Of a stretch of DNA of 64,000 nucleotides, positions 11,709-25,639 are shown piece after piece; position 1 is the stretch's first letter, and each line of letters starts with the position of its first letter. The stretch is taken from the NCBI GenBank assembly GCA_965153455.1, contig OZ234498.1:3410001-3474000 (forward strand), read 5' to 3'. The notes beneath the pieces are model-generated. The model saw only the letters and a list, made by a program, of their open reading frames with translations, did no database searches and was not told the DNA's origin. The translations under genes were made by a program, and so were the position numbers. Origin of the DNA: Sphagnum compactum. Its lineage: Eukaryota; Bryophyta; Sphagnopsida; Sphagnales.

Positions 11709-14532
11709 CTATACAATATTTGAATTACTTGAAGGATTGAATATTTTCCGTCGGGGATGCATGTCCAGATGACAGGAGACTACAGAGGCTTCCTCCTCAT
11801 CACATGTTAGCCAACTTGCAGCTTCTGGGTTTTGTAACAGCAGTTTTGTCACCAGGAACCCTGCTATAGTCCAGGTTTGGAAGAGGCGTGCTTGCTTCCC
11901 CACAAACCGTCCGGATCGAGTGTCATAGTACTCAGGCCACCTATCATGTGAGAGTCTCTTCTCAGCAATTTCAACTGCTCTTTGTGCCAGGTCTGCACGC
12001 CCCATCTTTAGGCAGGCAACCGAAAACTGCCACATTAGAGTAGGCCATGATCCTCCATTGTGGTATGACCAAGCTCTGCACCAAAAGCAACAAACCACAT
12101 AGCACCAAGGTTTTATACCTCTTCTCAACAAAGCACAGTATTTCACTGATCTTTCCACAAAGACAGAAAGAAAGGATTTCAGGCACTGCTGAAAGGTAAT
12201 AGAGAACAGAAACAACCAAGGGCAGAACCGTACGTGTTTTTTGGATCACTGCCAGTGATTATACGCCACTCATCCTCTGCAAAAGCTGGGAAACAGATCT
12301 TTAGAGGCATGGTGCCTATGAGATCATCCCATTTTGATTCCACCAAGTCCAGAATATCTTCAGCCTGCGACTTGGTAGCTAAAGAGCTGCAAATTGACCA
12401 GAAATTCCCGAGAGAGAAAAAGCGAAAGTCCATTTGTGCAGGCTGTAAGTTGCCAATGAAGTAACCGCCTTTATTGGGTATCCACTCAAACAACCATTCT
12501 GACACCTGCTCAGGGTAGATGTTGAACTTGTTCACAGCATCATCAGAGTACTCTTCGGTCTTATAACGGTAGATTTCATTCAGCTTGTGGATATCCAACC
12601 AGTAATACTCTTGAATATGGAACAACAAAGCACTCAACCTTGAGTTTATCGACCTTTTTAATTCCTGTGCTACTCCATCTTCTTGTACAAGCATGTCTCG
12701 AGAAAAGCGGAGAGCTTGGTAGAACAATGCCTACAAAAGCAACCAAATTCACTATTCTCACATCCATCATCTCTTCATGGGACATTGCTATTCACCACAA
12801 GAGTCAACACTGCAGCTTGAAAAGAAAGTGAAATTGAGAGCACAAAAGCACCCATGTCAAGTAACATACCTGAATCTCAAGAGGGTGACCATGGATGCCC
12901 ATGCGTCGATCAATCATGCATGGGCCATCCGTGACAAGCAAAGTAGGGAACATGTCAAATCCATCAGCTAGACAAACCTTCATAATCATCTTAATGCCTG
13001 TCTGGAAATCAACTCTCTCTTGCAGAGATGTGTCTCCTGTGCACTTGGCATATGCCCTTAATAGAATAATCCACCACAAACCTGCTCCCAAGTGAGAACA
13101 CCCAGCATGAGTTGCATGTAGTTGGCAGCAAAATCTTTTGAGTTCTATGAAAGTGCGGTACAACTTGCAACTAAAAAGCCTGAATCCTTGAAAGCAGAGA
13201 AGGGATTCACCTGAATCCACTGGAGCAACTCGGCCAATTGCTGCCTCACCAAAATCCGGGTCCAGAATCTCTTCTGTCCCATTTGCCTCATCTCCATCCC
13301 GAAACACAGTTAGAACCTTAAAACTAGCAGGCATCAAGCCCTGTCCTGGACTGTAGCAGTCCACAGTCTTCTCCCAGCTCTGCATGAGATTCAGGCGATT
13401 CTGTCAGTACTGTGTCACACAAGCAAGAACACATTTGAGGGAACAATTATTCTTGCAGATCATGACAGAAAAATCAGTAACAAACCTTTCAAAGATAACC
13501 ATTCTGTCAGTTGCAGCAGAACCAAAATCAATATGGCACAACGAGAATGAGTGGCACTCACAAAGCATCAGACCATAGCCATACAAACACAAAGTTTGCC
13601 ATGTCAGATGGGTTTAAGGAAATGGAAAGCATTACCTGCAGTTGTAAGGTATGGATGAGGAAATTCCTCACAATTTCATGCTCCCCTTTAAGCAGGAAGC
13701 CGATTGCAGATGGAATGAAATCCCGAATGAACACCTGGTCATAGTTCATAGGAAAAGGATCCGAGGGATCTCGAGCAGCAATTGTTCCTATAGGCTCTCC
13801 ACAAAAGGTCACCACCGCTTCTTTCAAGAGTGCCCAAGCCTCTTTCTCACTGGCACTCTCGACATACGGCTGCGATTTCCTTCTCTGCGAGGGTTTTGCA
13901 GCAGGCGTTTGGCTCTCAGGAGGTGTGAAATCAACTTCCTTCGATTTCTCGAGCGGAAATTGATGAGGAGCTGGTGCTGCTGAGGAAGGTGCAGTACGAG
14001 GAGGAGGAGGCGGGACAAAGAGTGTTTGCACCTCAGTAGTGGTCACTGTTTCTGCCAAAGAAGCTCCTGTTGTTGCACGAGCTGTAATCTTCTCTTGTGA
14101 AATCTCCCTTGAAATTGTTCCTCCATTCTCAAAGCTATGTACATGATCTGGCAGACCGTGCTCATCTCTGATGGCAGCAGGAGGATGCCGCAGGCGGTGA
14201 TTGCACTTTCTGTCATCCTTGATGATGCCAAATTGCTGCAAGTGACTGGAACTAGAGCTGATGATCCGGAGTCGTCTGTTGATGATGGAGTTTGAAGAAG
14301 AAGAAAATCCTGTCCATCTCAGAAGGCAGTCCTGGGAGACAACAAGACCAGAAATGGGAGCCTGGAGTAGAAGAAGATTATTCACCAGCATGGAGCCACA
14401 GTTACAACTAGTTTTCTGAAGTTTTGCTTGTTGATGAAGCGATCCTCCAGGTCGCCAACCTTTATGACATACAGAATCAATCCTCCAACTGGTTGAACAA
14501 CCAGAAGCTGCTTGAACTAGATCTATCACCAT
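11709..14532 (-). CDS. Alkaline/neutral invertase (GH100)
   Basis: Splits sucrose into glucose and fructose at neutral pH. Coding exons: 14532-13636, 13379-13211, 13081-12870, 12730-12234, 12075-11709, all with GT-AG introns and consistent phase; 713 aa. The start is the first ATG in frame (context AAAATGG); the frame runs upstream to 14628 only from a TTG. Residues 1 to about 224 are a variable Ser/Arg/Pro-rich N-terminus, compatible with an organelle transit peptide as in alpha-clade enzymes (inference). The catalytic domain starts near 225 and keeps [92 protein letters not shown] and [16 protein letters not shown]. Asp413 (MIDRRMG) and Glu640 (WPEYYD) match, as I recall them, the acid/base pair of the cyanobacterial homologue InvA. 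The domain is complete and looks functional. Compartment remains uncertain. Confidence 0.95.
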
Positions 14533-15290
14533 TTTGCTCGGACTTATGGAACATAGATACTCCTTGCAAAACCTAGCAAGAAAATTCACACACTCCCCGA
14601 AAACAACAAGACAATTTTGAGGACACAAAAGGAAATTCTCCTAGAGAAAAAAAACCCCACCAGAACCTACGTATCTGCAGCTAATAAGACGGAGATGATC
14701 AAAACAGCAACAAGCCCGAGAGATAGGGGGAGCAAACAGGCAGGATGTCACTTCTTTACAAAAAGAATTCTCCGCAGCAAACAAACAACAAACAAAAAGC
14801 CGAAACAAAAACGATTCGGATATAAAACAAAACAAAACCACAAAGAACAGTCAAATTCCTCCCCAGAGTTCACAAAAGATGAAGTAGAAGATGATGATGA
14901 TGATACTTGAATCCAAAATAAAACACAGACCAAGAGTCTCAGAACACAAACTCCACGGCAACGACGAAGAAGAAGAAGAAGAAGAAGAGAGGAAAGAAGC
15001 GAAACGAAGAAGACGAGGAAGAGGAGGAAGAAGAAGAGAGGAAAGAAGCGAGACGAAGAAGAAGAAGAAGAAGAGGAGGAGAGGAAAGAAGGGAGACGAA
15101 GACGAAGAACGTGAACGAGAAGCGCAAATGAAGACTCGCTGCGGCGAGAAGACGAAGACAAAGACGAACGAGAGTTTGACGATACGGGCCGTCGCGCACG
15201 CCGTAGAAAAAACCAAAAAAAACTTTTCTTTGTTTTTTTTTAAAATAATTTTTTTTAAAAGGCGCCAAAGGACGCCACCCACTAGCCTAG
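14533..15290 (-). promoter_or_regulatory. 5' leader and promoter region of the invertase gene
   Basis: Immediately upstream of the invertase ATG. Between about 14,940 and 15,120 the coding strand is almost pure pyrimidine (CTT/TTC/TCC runs). A CpG-rich patch follows at about 15,120-15,270, before AT-rich intergenic DNA resumes. This composition is usual for a plant 5' UTR and core promoter. The overlapping frames on both strands here are Ser/Leu- or Glu/Arg-only and are compositional. The transcription start is not determined. Confidence 0.5.
14966..14986. repeat. (GAA)7 microsatellite
   Basis: Seven uninterrupted GAA units on the plus strand, embedded in a longer purine-rich tract. They read as TTC in the direction of invertase transcription. 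Confidence 0.9.
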
Positions 15291-18200
15291 CATGACTCAA
15301 GCACGTTTTTATTTTGGGAAACTACGTAGCTATTTGCTTGTTTGAATTGGGTTTGACCAATGGGGAAGCTGGCCCTGACATTTGGGAAAGGGATGGGTTA
15401 CTGGGAAATATGGACCAATGGAAAGGGCAGGACTGGGGTTGGACTTTGGAGGGTGTAAGTGTTTTTTTTGGCGGGGTGGTACTTTAGCCCCCACGTGTAT
15501 CTCCTGTATCTGGAGTCTGGAACTTGGACGGAATTTCTTCCTTCAAACTGGGTGTGAACTTACTGTCTACCTTTTCAGAACTGGGTTTTTTATAAGTTAT
15601 CCGTTTTCATCACCCTGTCTTTGGACCCTGGTTTGATCTTCTAATCTTTCTTTCCATCCTCTCTTTTTATCTGCTTGGGCTCGCTCTCCTTCCCCCCATT
15701 GCTTCTTCACACTTACTGGTGACTATCAAATCCTTGTTATGCTTCTTCACACTGCTGATGACTGCCTACCATTAAACTGACATAATAAGGTAGATATTTT
15801 GATATTTTTAAATTATTGTTTGAATTTCACAATATCAAGACAAAATTTCATTGTTGTATAGAATTTCTTTTTATAAGGTAAATCAGGCAAGCTCTTGGTA
15901 CCATTGGAAAGCCCTTGATGAGTGCGAATTCTTGGAGATTATTTCATAATTTTTAGACCTAAGTTGGGGGGTGATATTGAATTTTGAATATTTTTTGTCC
16001 TCAAAAATTAATTTAAATTTTGTAAATATATTTTTCACAATTGATATATATGTATATATCATAAGGTCATGTTCACACTTGATGATATGTTGAGATCTTC
16101 AAACCCACAACACCCTCATCATATTCTTGATACTTGTAGGAAAAAATTAGATTATAATTCATAAATTAAAAATAAATTAAATCAAAAGTTTGTTCTCTTA
16201 AAAAACATTCAATGATTAATGGTATATACAATCTCACTTACAAAAGCAAATGATCACAATGAGTCAAGGAGATTAATTCTATAAACAACATAAGCAAAAT
16301 AAACGATTTAATTAAAATAATGATTCACACAATTTTCACATAATTATTTTTACAATTATTCCTTAGACAATAACACATGTCTATGAATTTCATAAATTTT
16401 ATCAACATAGGATCACTTTTGAACACGATGATCAAGAAATGATCAAACGAAAAGATGAAAACCAAATGAAAAGTCTATGAAAACTTGACATAATCCTTTT
16501 TTTCTACTCCTCCTACAAGGTCAAGGTTTCATGCTCGATAACAATGAAAAAACACTTTCAAAAGTCTTATACATGTGTTTTCCACAAATAACTTCCTCAA
16601 CTCCCATAACTACCAAAACTAAAAGATGAAAAACAACCTACAAAAAGTCCAAGTTGACCGTGCCATCCTTTCTTTAGAACTTACCTACCCAAATGTAAAC
16701 TAAAAAGTCATGGATTGCAATCAAAAAATAATTCCATAATTTTTACAATACCTTTGAAAATCCTTCAATGAAATGGGGTGCATCAAGATGGTTTCATAAT
16801 GTTTTCATCCTGGCTTTTTATATTTCATTCCCAGTTATGACAAAACTGGGCCCCAACCCCCTCTGCCTCCCCTGCATCCCACTTGATGAATTTCCTATGT
16901 CCAGGATCTCTACAACAAAGCCAGGAACAAGTTTATCTTAGGTTTGGGATATTTGCACAAACATCCCCCAATCAAAATGAGTCTCTGCCCAATCACCCAT
17001 ATTTTTGGGCCTTCCTATAAGCCCCAGCCAATGCTTGCATCACACCTGAAAAAAAAAAAGTGAGGTGAAAAAGTGCAATATAACCTAGGTAGGTGGTGCC
17101 CAGATACTACTAACTGGGGACCAAACACCCAACACATCTCCCTATTTTAGGTTCACACCAATCTAACAAGAGATTCTTCCTCCCAAAGAGGTTGTTGTTC
17201 TAGCCTCCCAAGTTTGTGGCATAGGAGCAACCAACCCACCAAACCATGTTTGAAGGGGAGATCATGTTCAAGTATCCAAAACTAAAGAAGGCTAGGCTAC
17301 AACTCAATGTGAGTCTTCTTCTTCTTCTTCTTCTTCTCTTGGGGGCTGGGGGGGGGGAGAGACAACCTTAAATGCCCTACTAACCTAGTCTGGTTTAGCA
17401 ATAAGGTGCCCAATAATTTAATTCTTTTTTTGTCAATTATGTTGGGTAGTAAAAAATCATAATATTTTACAATTTGACTTTACACTAAATGATGAAGCAA
17501 TTTATGCTTGAGAGCTTCATCCAGATTTTTTGCATGGCAGGAAAAATATATTTCAAAATTTTCGGCAATTTTGAAAATAATTAGTTAATGCCTAACTAAG
17601 GCTAGTAGAAAATTAAATCATCTCATTTTAAATGCCAATGCCAAAGGAGCAAGGCATCACAACACGCAAGCCCTGCCTATGTATGTATATGGCTAGATGA
17701 TATGTATGCATGTGTGTTGTGTGTGTGTGTGTGTATATTTGTGCATGTACCTATGATATGTTTATATTTATGTATGTGTGTGTATGTTCCCATGGTGTGT
17801 ATGCATGTCTGCATGTAGATGTTTAGGTGGATAGGTAGGTAGATATGTAAGTAAAGAAATAAGTAGGTATGTATGTAGATAAATGATTTTTAAATTATAA
17901 CTTTCTTTCAATTATATTTTGTAATATATTTGGAACTAATGAATAATTCAACTTAGATGAAAATTCAAAATTCAAAACTTCAAGTTCAATCAAATTAAAT
18001 AGAATAATTAAATAGCCTTGTCCCATAAAACTTGCACCCAAAAAAATAATTCATATATATTGGTATGCATATATTTTCTTGTAACAATATTTACATATTT
18101 GATTATTTTTCTTTTCAATAATGATTTTTCATATTTTTTAAAAAAAATTTTGAATTTTTTTATTTTTAGGAAAATACAAGATTTATAATTTCAATAAAAA

Positions 18201-19199
18201 TATTTAAAAAAATTCAGCAAGCAAAAAATGAAAAAATTCATTTTTTCTATATATGTTCTAAAATTAGATTGGAACAAATTTTTCTATTAATTAAAAGTTT
18301 TGAATCCAAAACATAAACAAACTCATATACATCAAGAATCAAATGCAAGATTTTTAATCCAATTGAAACTATATTATGTAATCAATTTTAATTCAACTCA
18401 TTTTTATTAAACTTTATATATATATAAAACTTTACTATGTAAGAATTTTTTAATTAATCAAAACTTAAATAGAATTGAAAAAATATTTATTGGCATTATA
18501 TTGATTTACATGTTATTAAAATTCATATAAAATTGATCAAATTTAAGAATTTTTCATATAATAAATTTGGGAACAGAATTAAACAATTTAAATGTAAAAT
18601 ATACATGTTTGTGATGTGTCAATATGCTTCTGTAACACTAGAAAAACATTCTTGTGTTGGTGCTTTTGTCCATATATAATTTAATTATGTGTTATAAATA
18701 GTAATACATCTAGAAAATGTAAGTTGAAATTTACATTTATTCGAAAAAATTTCTAACATTGTTGATGTTAATGTTTTCAATATGTTTAAATTAAAGCCTC
18801 CTATTATAATAATAGGACAACTCAAAGGTATATCAATTAACATTTTCTCCAAAATAGAAAGAAAAGAAAGTATTCACATTCTTGGTGGTTTGTAAATAGT
18901 AATTATATTGTTTGCTTTTCATGTATCTTTGTTAAAAAATGCAATAATAACTCAACATCATTATTTGTTATAGTTGTTGCTTGTGATAAAGAGACAACAT
19001 TGTCATAAAAAACCATTGTTCCATAGTCATCAAAACAAGATTAAAAATTTAAATGTATATATTAATGTTTGATTAATTTCTTTATTTTGATCATCATTTC
19101 ATATTTTCATTCATTAAGACAAAGAACAAGTGATGCAACTAGATTACGGCTTGCTAAAATATCTTTGAAATGCAAGTTTAAATAATGTGTATTCAATGA
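15291..19199. other. AT-rich intergenic DNA
   Basis: No gene seen. Simple repeats include (CTT)n at about 17,315-17,337, a G homopolymer near 17,350 and (TG)n at about 17,717-17,734 followed by TATG-rich sequence to about 17,880. From 17.9 kb the sequence becomes very A/T-rich. Confidence 0.5.
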
Positions 19200-21529
19200 T
19201 TAAATCATTTCAAATTTCCTATGATTATTATTTAGACAATTTATCATTAATTCATATTTCCCAAATATTCTAAATTTTGTCATTTCCTTTTCAACCATCA
19301 AATTTATTTGAAAATTTTGGTTAGACAATGGAGAAAGCAAATATAAATTTTCTGTCGAATGTGTTTTAAATAATGTTCTACATGTTAAATCATCTTTTGT
19401 CACATTCATTGGATCAAAGGTTGATCTAAAGTTAAACCTTGGGAATGATGTTGTAGCTAATTGAATAGGGAATTGAATTATTGTAATAACTTGTGTGAAT
19501 GATTACTATCTATTTATATTTCAACAATCTTTTGTTGATTGGTGTCCAACTTTTATCAATCCTAGTAAAAATTTCATACATATGTAAATATTCTATTCTT
19601 GTATTAAATATAATTTGAACATTAAAAAAAATTATCCATAATAATAGAATTGGAAAAGCATTTATATAATCTTCAAATGTTCCATTTGCATCATTTACAA
19701 GGCCATTTGATCTTAAATAATTGCATGCACAAAATTTTATTAACATGTTTTTTTGTTTACAATTCATGATGAAATACGATTGTTTCATTTGGAATCGTTG
19801 ATAATTTAAAATGAAGAGGACACATATCTATAGCATTGTCTTCCCTCTATATGCAACTTTCATAATTTTAGGTTTTAAAGGATTAACATTTATAGTTTCT
19901 CTAATATAATGTCAAAGCGTATTTTGTATGATACACATAAGTGTAAAAACATTTCCAGTATTTGTTTTAACCATCAAAAATGTGCAAAACTTTTGTTGGA
20001 TTTTTTTTTCAAATATGAAATGTCATAAACTATAAATTGTTGTTCTTCATGATGTTGTTTCATATGCAAAGAAAAGTGTTCATATGGTATACATTCATTT
20101 AATTGTTGTGAAATATCTTAAATTTTTTTTAATTTCAAATGATAAATCATATGACTCTACATCTTTGGTGTTAGTAGGGTGCAAGCATGGTAAATTAAAA
20201 AACTAAAGTTCTTTGAAATAGAATTGGAAGGTAGCCATAAATATATTAAATTTAGAAGTATTAATTGGTTTAATGATTAATATGAATATATTTGTGATTC
20301 ATACATATGATATTACAGTTATATTGGAATTTCACATGTAAAATATGCAATTAAATAGATATTTCAAAAATGCAAATTAAAAAATTACAAAGTAGAAAAA
20401 ATCCCACAAAGTAGGCTACAAATAGATGAAATATTAGATTATTTCCATCTTTAAGTTAATGATGTTCTAAAATGTACATATATGTTTTCAATTTTAACAC
20501 ACTATACTCATGATATATCAAACTACTAATGAAAAGTAGTGTTTGAACATGGTTTTAACCAATCAACTTCAAACACATTTGTTACATAATTCAATTGTTT
20601 TAAAGGTTTTGAAATTTTGTATTCAACTTATTATAAACCCAATAAAGGGCATCATGATTCCATAATGTTATTTCAAGTGATTTTGACTCTACTTTCTTCT
20701 ACTTGTATAAAAAATAGGATGATTTTTAAACTAAATTTTCAACGTCTACTTTTTCTATCTACTTTACCATGCTTGCACCTAATAAACATTTTTTTTTTGT
20801 TTGGATTGCTTACATTAACAACTTCTTTTGAAAGAAAATATTCCCATTCATTTGTTTCATACAAGTTAACATATTTTATCATATTTTTATGTTAAATTAT
20901 CCCTTTCATTATCATCTTTATTAATCTTATTAAATTTGAACACAATTTGCTTTCGAATCATTTCAATTTTATCTTTTTATTTCATGTAACTTTTTTTCAA
21001 TGAATCTTCATCATATTTCAAATAAATTTCAGATTTTTTTCAAAGGTTTAAATAATAACAATATTTTTTTACAATATTGTTTTGGATATTTACATTATAA
21101 TCGACCACAAACTATGACATGCAAAGCTTTGTTGATTATCATGTCGATTAATATATTTATTAATACAATGAATTTATGTTGAATCTAAAGGTAAACGTTT
21201 TAAATTATTTGTGGAAATACTACAAAAGCCTTATTTTCTTCTTCACATGTATTTATGAATTGAAAAGATCTTGTGGCATGACGTAATGGAATTGACAATG
21301 TTATATGAATTGCTTGTTGAACAAACATGTTGTGCATCCAAGAATGCATTTCCTATATTTTTAATATGTTTTAATGTTTTAGTTTGTTCATGTTTACATT
21401 TTTCCAAAATTAATTACATCTCTTGTGTAATTGATTTTCCATTTCTGTTAAATATGAAATGCAATAGGAAGCAATAACATATGGTTCCAAAATAAATTGC
21501 AGATCAATATTTGCTTCACATAAAGGTCC
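19200..21529 (-). pseudogene. Helitron Rep/helicase remnant
   Basis: Minus-strand fragments follow the order of a Helitron replication initiator/PIF1-like helicase. At 21529-21410 an open stretch reads LCEANIDLQFILEPY then IASYCISYLTEM, matching the Rep-domain segment that in family members reads roughly N-D-Q-Y-V-L..Y..SY. At 19788-19510 the helicase C-terminal part reads LRSNGLVNDANGTFEDYI, then NTRIEYLHMYEIF and SWTPINKR. After a frameshift near 19,460 comes IQFPIQLATT, then FDPMNVTKDDLTCRTLF and ENLYLLSPLSNQNFQI down to about 19,230. Stops and shifts between the blocks, and loss of recognisable Walker motifs in the middle, make it a pseudogene. It lies just downstream of RPA-like sequence on the same strand, a pairing known in plant Helitrons. 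Confidence 0.65.
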
Positions 21530-22413
21530 ACTGTGTGTACTATACACGTTTGCTCATATATCATTAGGTTTTTGTTTTAAAACAATGTTAGTCTTTGTAA
21601 CCTTGAACGTAATGCCAAAATATACATGTCTTCATTTAATTATAAATTTAACAAAAACTCATCAAAACATGTCTTCACCTAGACCCATCCTAATAAGTTT
21701 TTCAAAAGTTTTTATAGCATTTTTTAGTGTCATAATTATGATCTTGATCTAAAGGTAATGTCTCAATGGAGGTTTCAGGTATTGAAATCAACAAATTGCA
21801 TGTCATTTTTTCTTACATATTTGTCCACACACCAATAAACACAAGAATCTATAGATTAAAAAACTATGAGTCTGCATATAATATGAAACATTGTTTATTA
21901 TTACTATAAAAATTAATATTATGCACTTTATACACTAAAAATAACATTAGAAGAAATTTGGAAATTAACCACTATTTTTTCACCTACGTTTTAATTGCAG
22001 TGGACACATGTGCAATTGAAAATGCCTATAGTTGCTTTGGACAAGTGCCATAAAACAATTAATTGTAAAAAAATTGTGTGGCATCATAGTTGAACCAATA
22101 ATCACATAATGTTACAATTGCATTTGCAACTACATAGTCATGAAAGACGTCAAATATATTATTGATTATATATATATAGTTATTTATGATTTATAGTAAT
22201 TTTAAATGATTATATTCTAAACTAAAACACATCAAATAATGTTATATAATTAGTAATTTTGCGAAATTTTATATGTTTCATATGTATAATATTTTAATGA
22301 CATTAATTATATGCCCAATCTACCTAACCTAACTAGTTAACTTATCCTAATTTAATTAGTAACTTACAGTAACTTATATATCATAACATACTTACTAGTC
22401 CTAATAGGTAGGT

Positions 22414-23560
22414 TCAACACATCACCATACATCTACATGCAAAACAATAATAACCACCATCCCCACTAGTCAAAGATGGAAGGTGACACTTTGAACAAAT
22501 GTTTTTAAAAAATGAACCCCAATGGGAATCGTGAAATTCTTTACAACTTGCAACCAAAAATATCCCAAAAATCAAAAACATATATAAAAAAACCATGTAC
22601 CAAACTTAATAAGTCAACTTCAAAAATTAAATCTATGAATCAAAACCTTTCCACATAAATTTAAAATCAATATAACCCCAACATGAATGGAAAACTTATG
22701 TAAGAACAAAAGACAACCAATTTTTAAAAAAAATCACCTCAAAGGTTGTTTTGAACTTTGATCTTTTTATCTTCTTCTTGTGTACCTTAGTAAGCTTTTG
22801 CACAAAAGTTTCTTTAAGAGATAAAATAACAACAATTGATGAATAATTAGTCACCAATTGTTGTTCCCATACATAACACTACCAATATTTTTCATAAAAA
22901 ATGTTGCTAGTTCCCCAATGGTGTATATTTCCACCAGATTCATATATTGCAATAGAATTTAGGAAGAAAGCCAAAGCACATGTGTGTCTTCACATTCAAC
23001 CCCATCTGCAAATATCAATATGAAGGATTTAAATGATCATCCATAATTACCAATGACCACCATCTCAAAGGTGCCAAGCTTTTCAAGGTTTTATTAATGC
23101 AAAAACTCACAAGTTCAGTGAATATACACAAATTTCAAATTGACAAAAAATGGATCAATGGGTTCAATTATTGTTGTTATTTCCACCCTCAACACAAACC
23201 TCCAATCACTTTTCTCAAATTTGTTGTGAGCCATCACACCAAAATTTGATACCTTCACAAAATAACCAACATACAACCTGCTAGAAAATGTTGTCATGAA
23301 TCCAAAACCAATTGTGAAGGTAATTATCATATACCCAAAAACATCAACTAGATCATAATGGATATATTTGTGTCCACTACCAAGAACATAATAAGAACCA
23401 TATCAGTTCACAATCAAACCATCAAAACATGCACCCAACATCCATTCTTCTACTTTGGTGATAGACACAACATTTATAATAACATGCCTCTTCTTGCTAG
23501 GGCTTATAACTGTAGTAATCGGTGAAACAAAAAAACAAGAACTTGACCCAAAAACTCCAA
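22414..23560 (-). pseudogene. RPA70-like OB-fold and zinc-ribbon remnant
   Basis: On the minus strand, 23,560-23,115 resembles an RPA large-subunit DNA-binding OB fold: INVVSITKVEEW, later YDLVDVFGYMI, VGYFVKVSNFGVM, NKFEKSDWRFVLRVE and TTIIEPIDPF. Farther downstream, 22,596-22,414 reads SCKEFHDSHWGSFFKNICSK followed by CHLPSLTSGDGGYYCFAC. Its two CxxC pairs (CSKC, CFAC) fit the zinc ribbon of the RPA C-terminal domain. The order OB fold then zinc ribbon is that of RPA70, which binds single-stranded DNA. Stops interrupt it. Plant Helitrons often carry RPA-like genes beside the Rep/helicase, so I read it as part of the neighbouring element; a degraded host RPA retrocopy is the alternative. Confidence 0.5.
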
Positions 23561-24945
23561 GATTAGATTACAAGAGAAGACCTAAGCTCCCAAACTGAAA
23601 TGAATTCAAAACAAAATTTTCTAAAAAAAAATTATACACTTCAAATAATTCAAATTGTATGCTAAATTTGGTCTCAAAATTTAAACAACAAAAATAGAAT
23701 AGTAGACAACACATTGAAAACACCAAAAATTGCAATGCTACTTTGAAAGATGGTTATCAAGTTCACAACAACAATTTTATACATCAAACCATGAGTTAGT
23801 ACCAACATATAATTAAAAAGAAAATGTATGTTAGGCTTATGGTAAGTTTAGGTTTAGGGCAAATCAAACTTTTGAAATAAAGTTAAGTCATGAACTAATA
23901 AAAAAGACAACAAATATTAATAAGTTGTACTCACCTAAAGTAATATACTAACCACCTAAACATAAATATAATATTAATAATAAACACGTGCACAATTAAA
24001 CCCAAATTTGTCCAAAAAACACAAATATACCCATTTGTTAAAAAAAAATTTCAAGTAATCCCAACAATCAATTTTCCATAACTTTATAACATTATTAGTA
24101 ATTCCACAAAATTATCAAAAGTTATGTAATGTAAAATGTCTTGCCATCTTCACACATATCATAAACCCAAAGAAACACTAATGAAAACACGTGCATTTAA
24201 CATTTGCAGCTTCATGTGAACACATAGTTGATTACGTGAACTAATCTTCAACTAAATAGACAAAAAACTTGTCATATAAACTCATACACCTTAAGTAATT
24301 GCAACTCAAGGGAAAAGATAAACTTATGCTTACACAAATAACTAATTATCATTAAATCAATCAAAAATAAAAAAGTACATCGAAATGGATTGTTTCATGC
24401 ATGTATAATAAATCAACAATAAATCAAGCTCATACAACTTTGAAACCATAATCATTTATATAAAGTTTCAATTGATAATCACATAAGATAATTCACATTT
24501 TTTAACTACAATGTTCGCAACTATCAATGACCACATCTCATATCAAATGCCAAATGCAAAAGGATACAACGAACAAACACACACAAAATACAATTGGCCA
24601 AAGTATGCACTGGCCATCTTGAAGATTTTGCCAGAAAATTAGTATTTATAACAAAGCAAAGTCATCAACCTTTTACTAGATTGAACAACAAAGATGAATT
24701 GTCTACACTATAACATCCAGATTTGCCACACATTAAACAAATTGTAGAATATCCAAAATTCATGAACAAATTCAAGCCAAAGGAAAAGGTTATTTTCATT
24801 GAAAGGCATTAGTTATTGACCATCTACAACATATATGTTTGAAACCAAACTAAGATGAGATGTGGAAGAAACAAAATCACATTAGTTGTAGCAACATTTT
24901 ATTCAACATTCCTTATTCTTTTCCTTCATGTAATTATTTTTTTTT
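23561..24945. other. AT-rich intergenic, no gene recognised
   Basis: A-rich plus strand with only short frames. Part of it may be the 5' portion of the Helitron, but no terminal TC end could be placed. Confidence 0.4.
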
Positions 24946-25300
24946 GTTCTAGGTATTGTTGCATTAGGTATGCCTTCAAAGTATGAACCTTTTTGGCTCA
25001 TAAAAAAACATGACAACAAAAGCAATCAACATGATGGAACATGGCAAAGACCATTATAGGTTTGACTCGCACATTAAACAATAAAATGTGCACTATATTG
25101 CACAATCTTTTGATTAAGCCCCAATGCAGCACATAATAGGTTGAAGACAAGTGACCTTCAACTAATGTAGAACCTAACATAGGGGGAGAATAAGGAGATA
25201 CTGAAATATCAAATAACCCTATTAATAGTGGAGGAAGCCACATAATGAAAAATTAAAAAAATCAATTCTTATGAAGCACAAGAAGAAGAAAATGGTTAAT
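24946..25300 (+). repeat. Diverged direct repeat, copy 1
   Basis: Shares in order with copy 2 (25,640-26,045): GTATGCC, then GACCTTCAACTAATGTA (25,152 here, 25,885 there), and ATGAAGCACAAGA with AATGGTTAATGAAAT (25,271 here, 26,010 there). The offset drifts from about 698 to 739 bp, so indels have accumulated. Source family unknown. Confidence 0.7.
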
Positions 25301-25639
25301 GAAATATATTGAGGTGATAGTAAGTTAGAGTAAATTACATTGTTAAAAGTTAAATTTGTGGAGGCAATGAAGAAGAAGGAAAATGAAGAGGAATAAATTT
25401 CTTATGTGGAGAAAAGCAGGATACAAAACTTGCAAGTTAATTAAACTAGTCAACAATTAGGTAGAATTAAAGTAATAGGAATAAGATAAGGCATTTAAGG
25501 AGGAAGATGAGAAGGAGGAATTGGTTCCAAGGCACAAAAACACAAACTTGGATATCAAACTGATCTCAAAGCACCAATAATAATATTGAAAAAACCTTCA
25601 CAAAAGTTGAAATTAAGATTGTTGGTCTAATAATAATTT

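Noticed and set aside
14533-14628. Extending the invertase N-terminus to 14,628 (32 extra residues)
   Set aside because: The codon at 14,628 is TTG, not ATG. The first in-frame ATG is at 14,532 with a good context.
14748-15300. Several overlapping frames of 100-150 codons on both strands
   Set aside because: They translate the purine/pyrimidine-rich invertase leader into Ser/Leu or Glu/Arg runs and have no domain.
20175-20778. Inverted pair of GGTGCAAGCATGGTAAA (20,175 region and 20,760 region)
   Set aside because: The match is only about 17 bp with weak flanks inside AT-rich Helitron debris; too short to call a structural feature.
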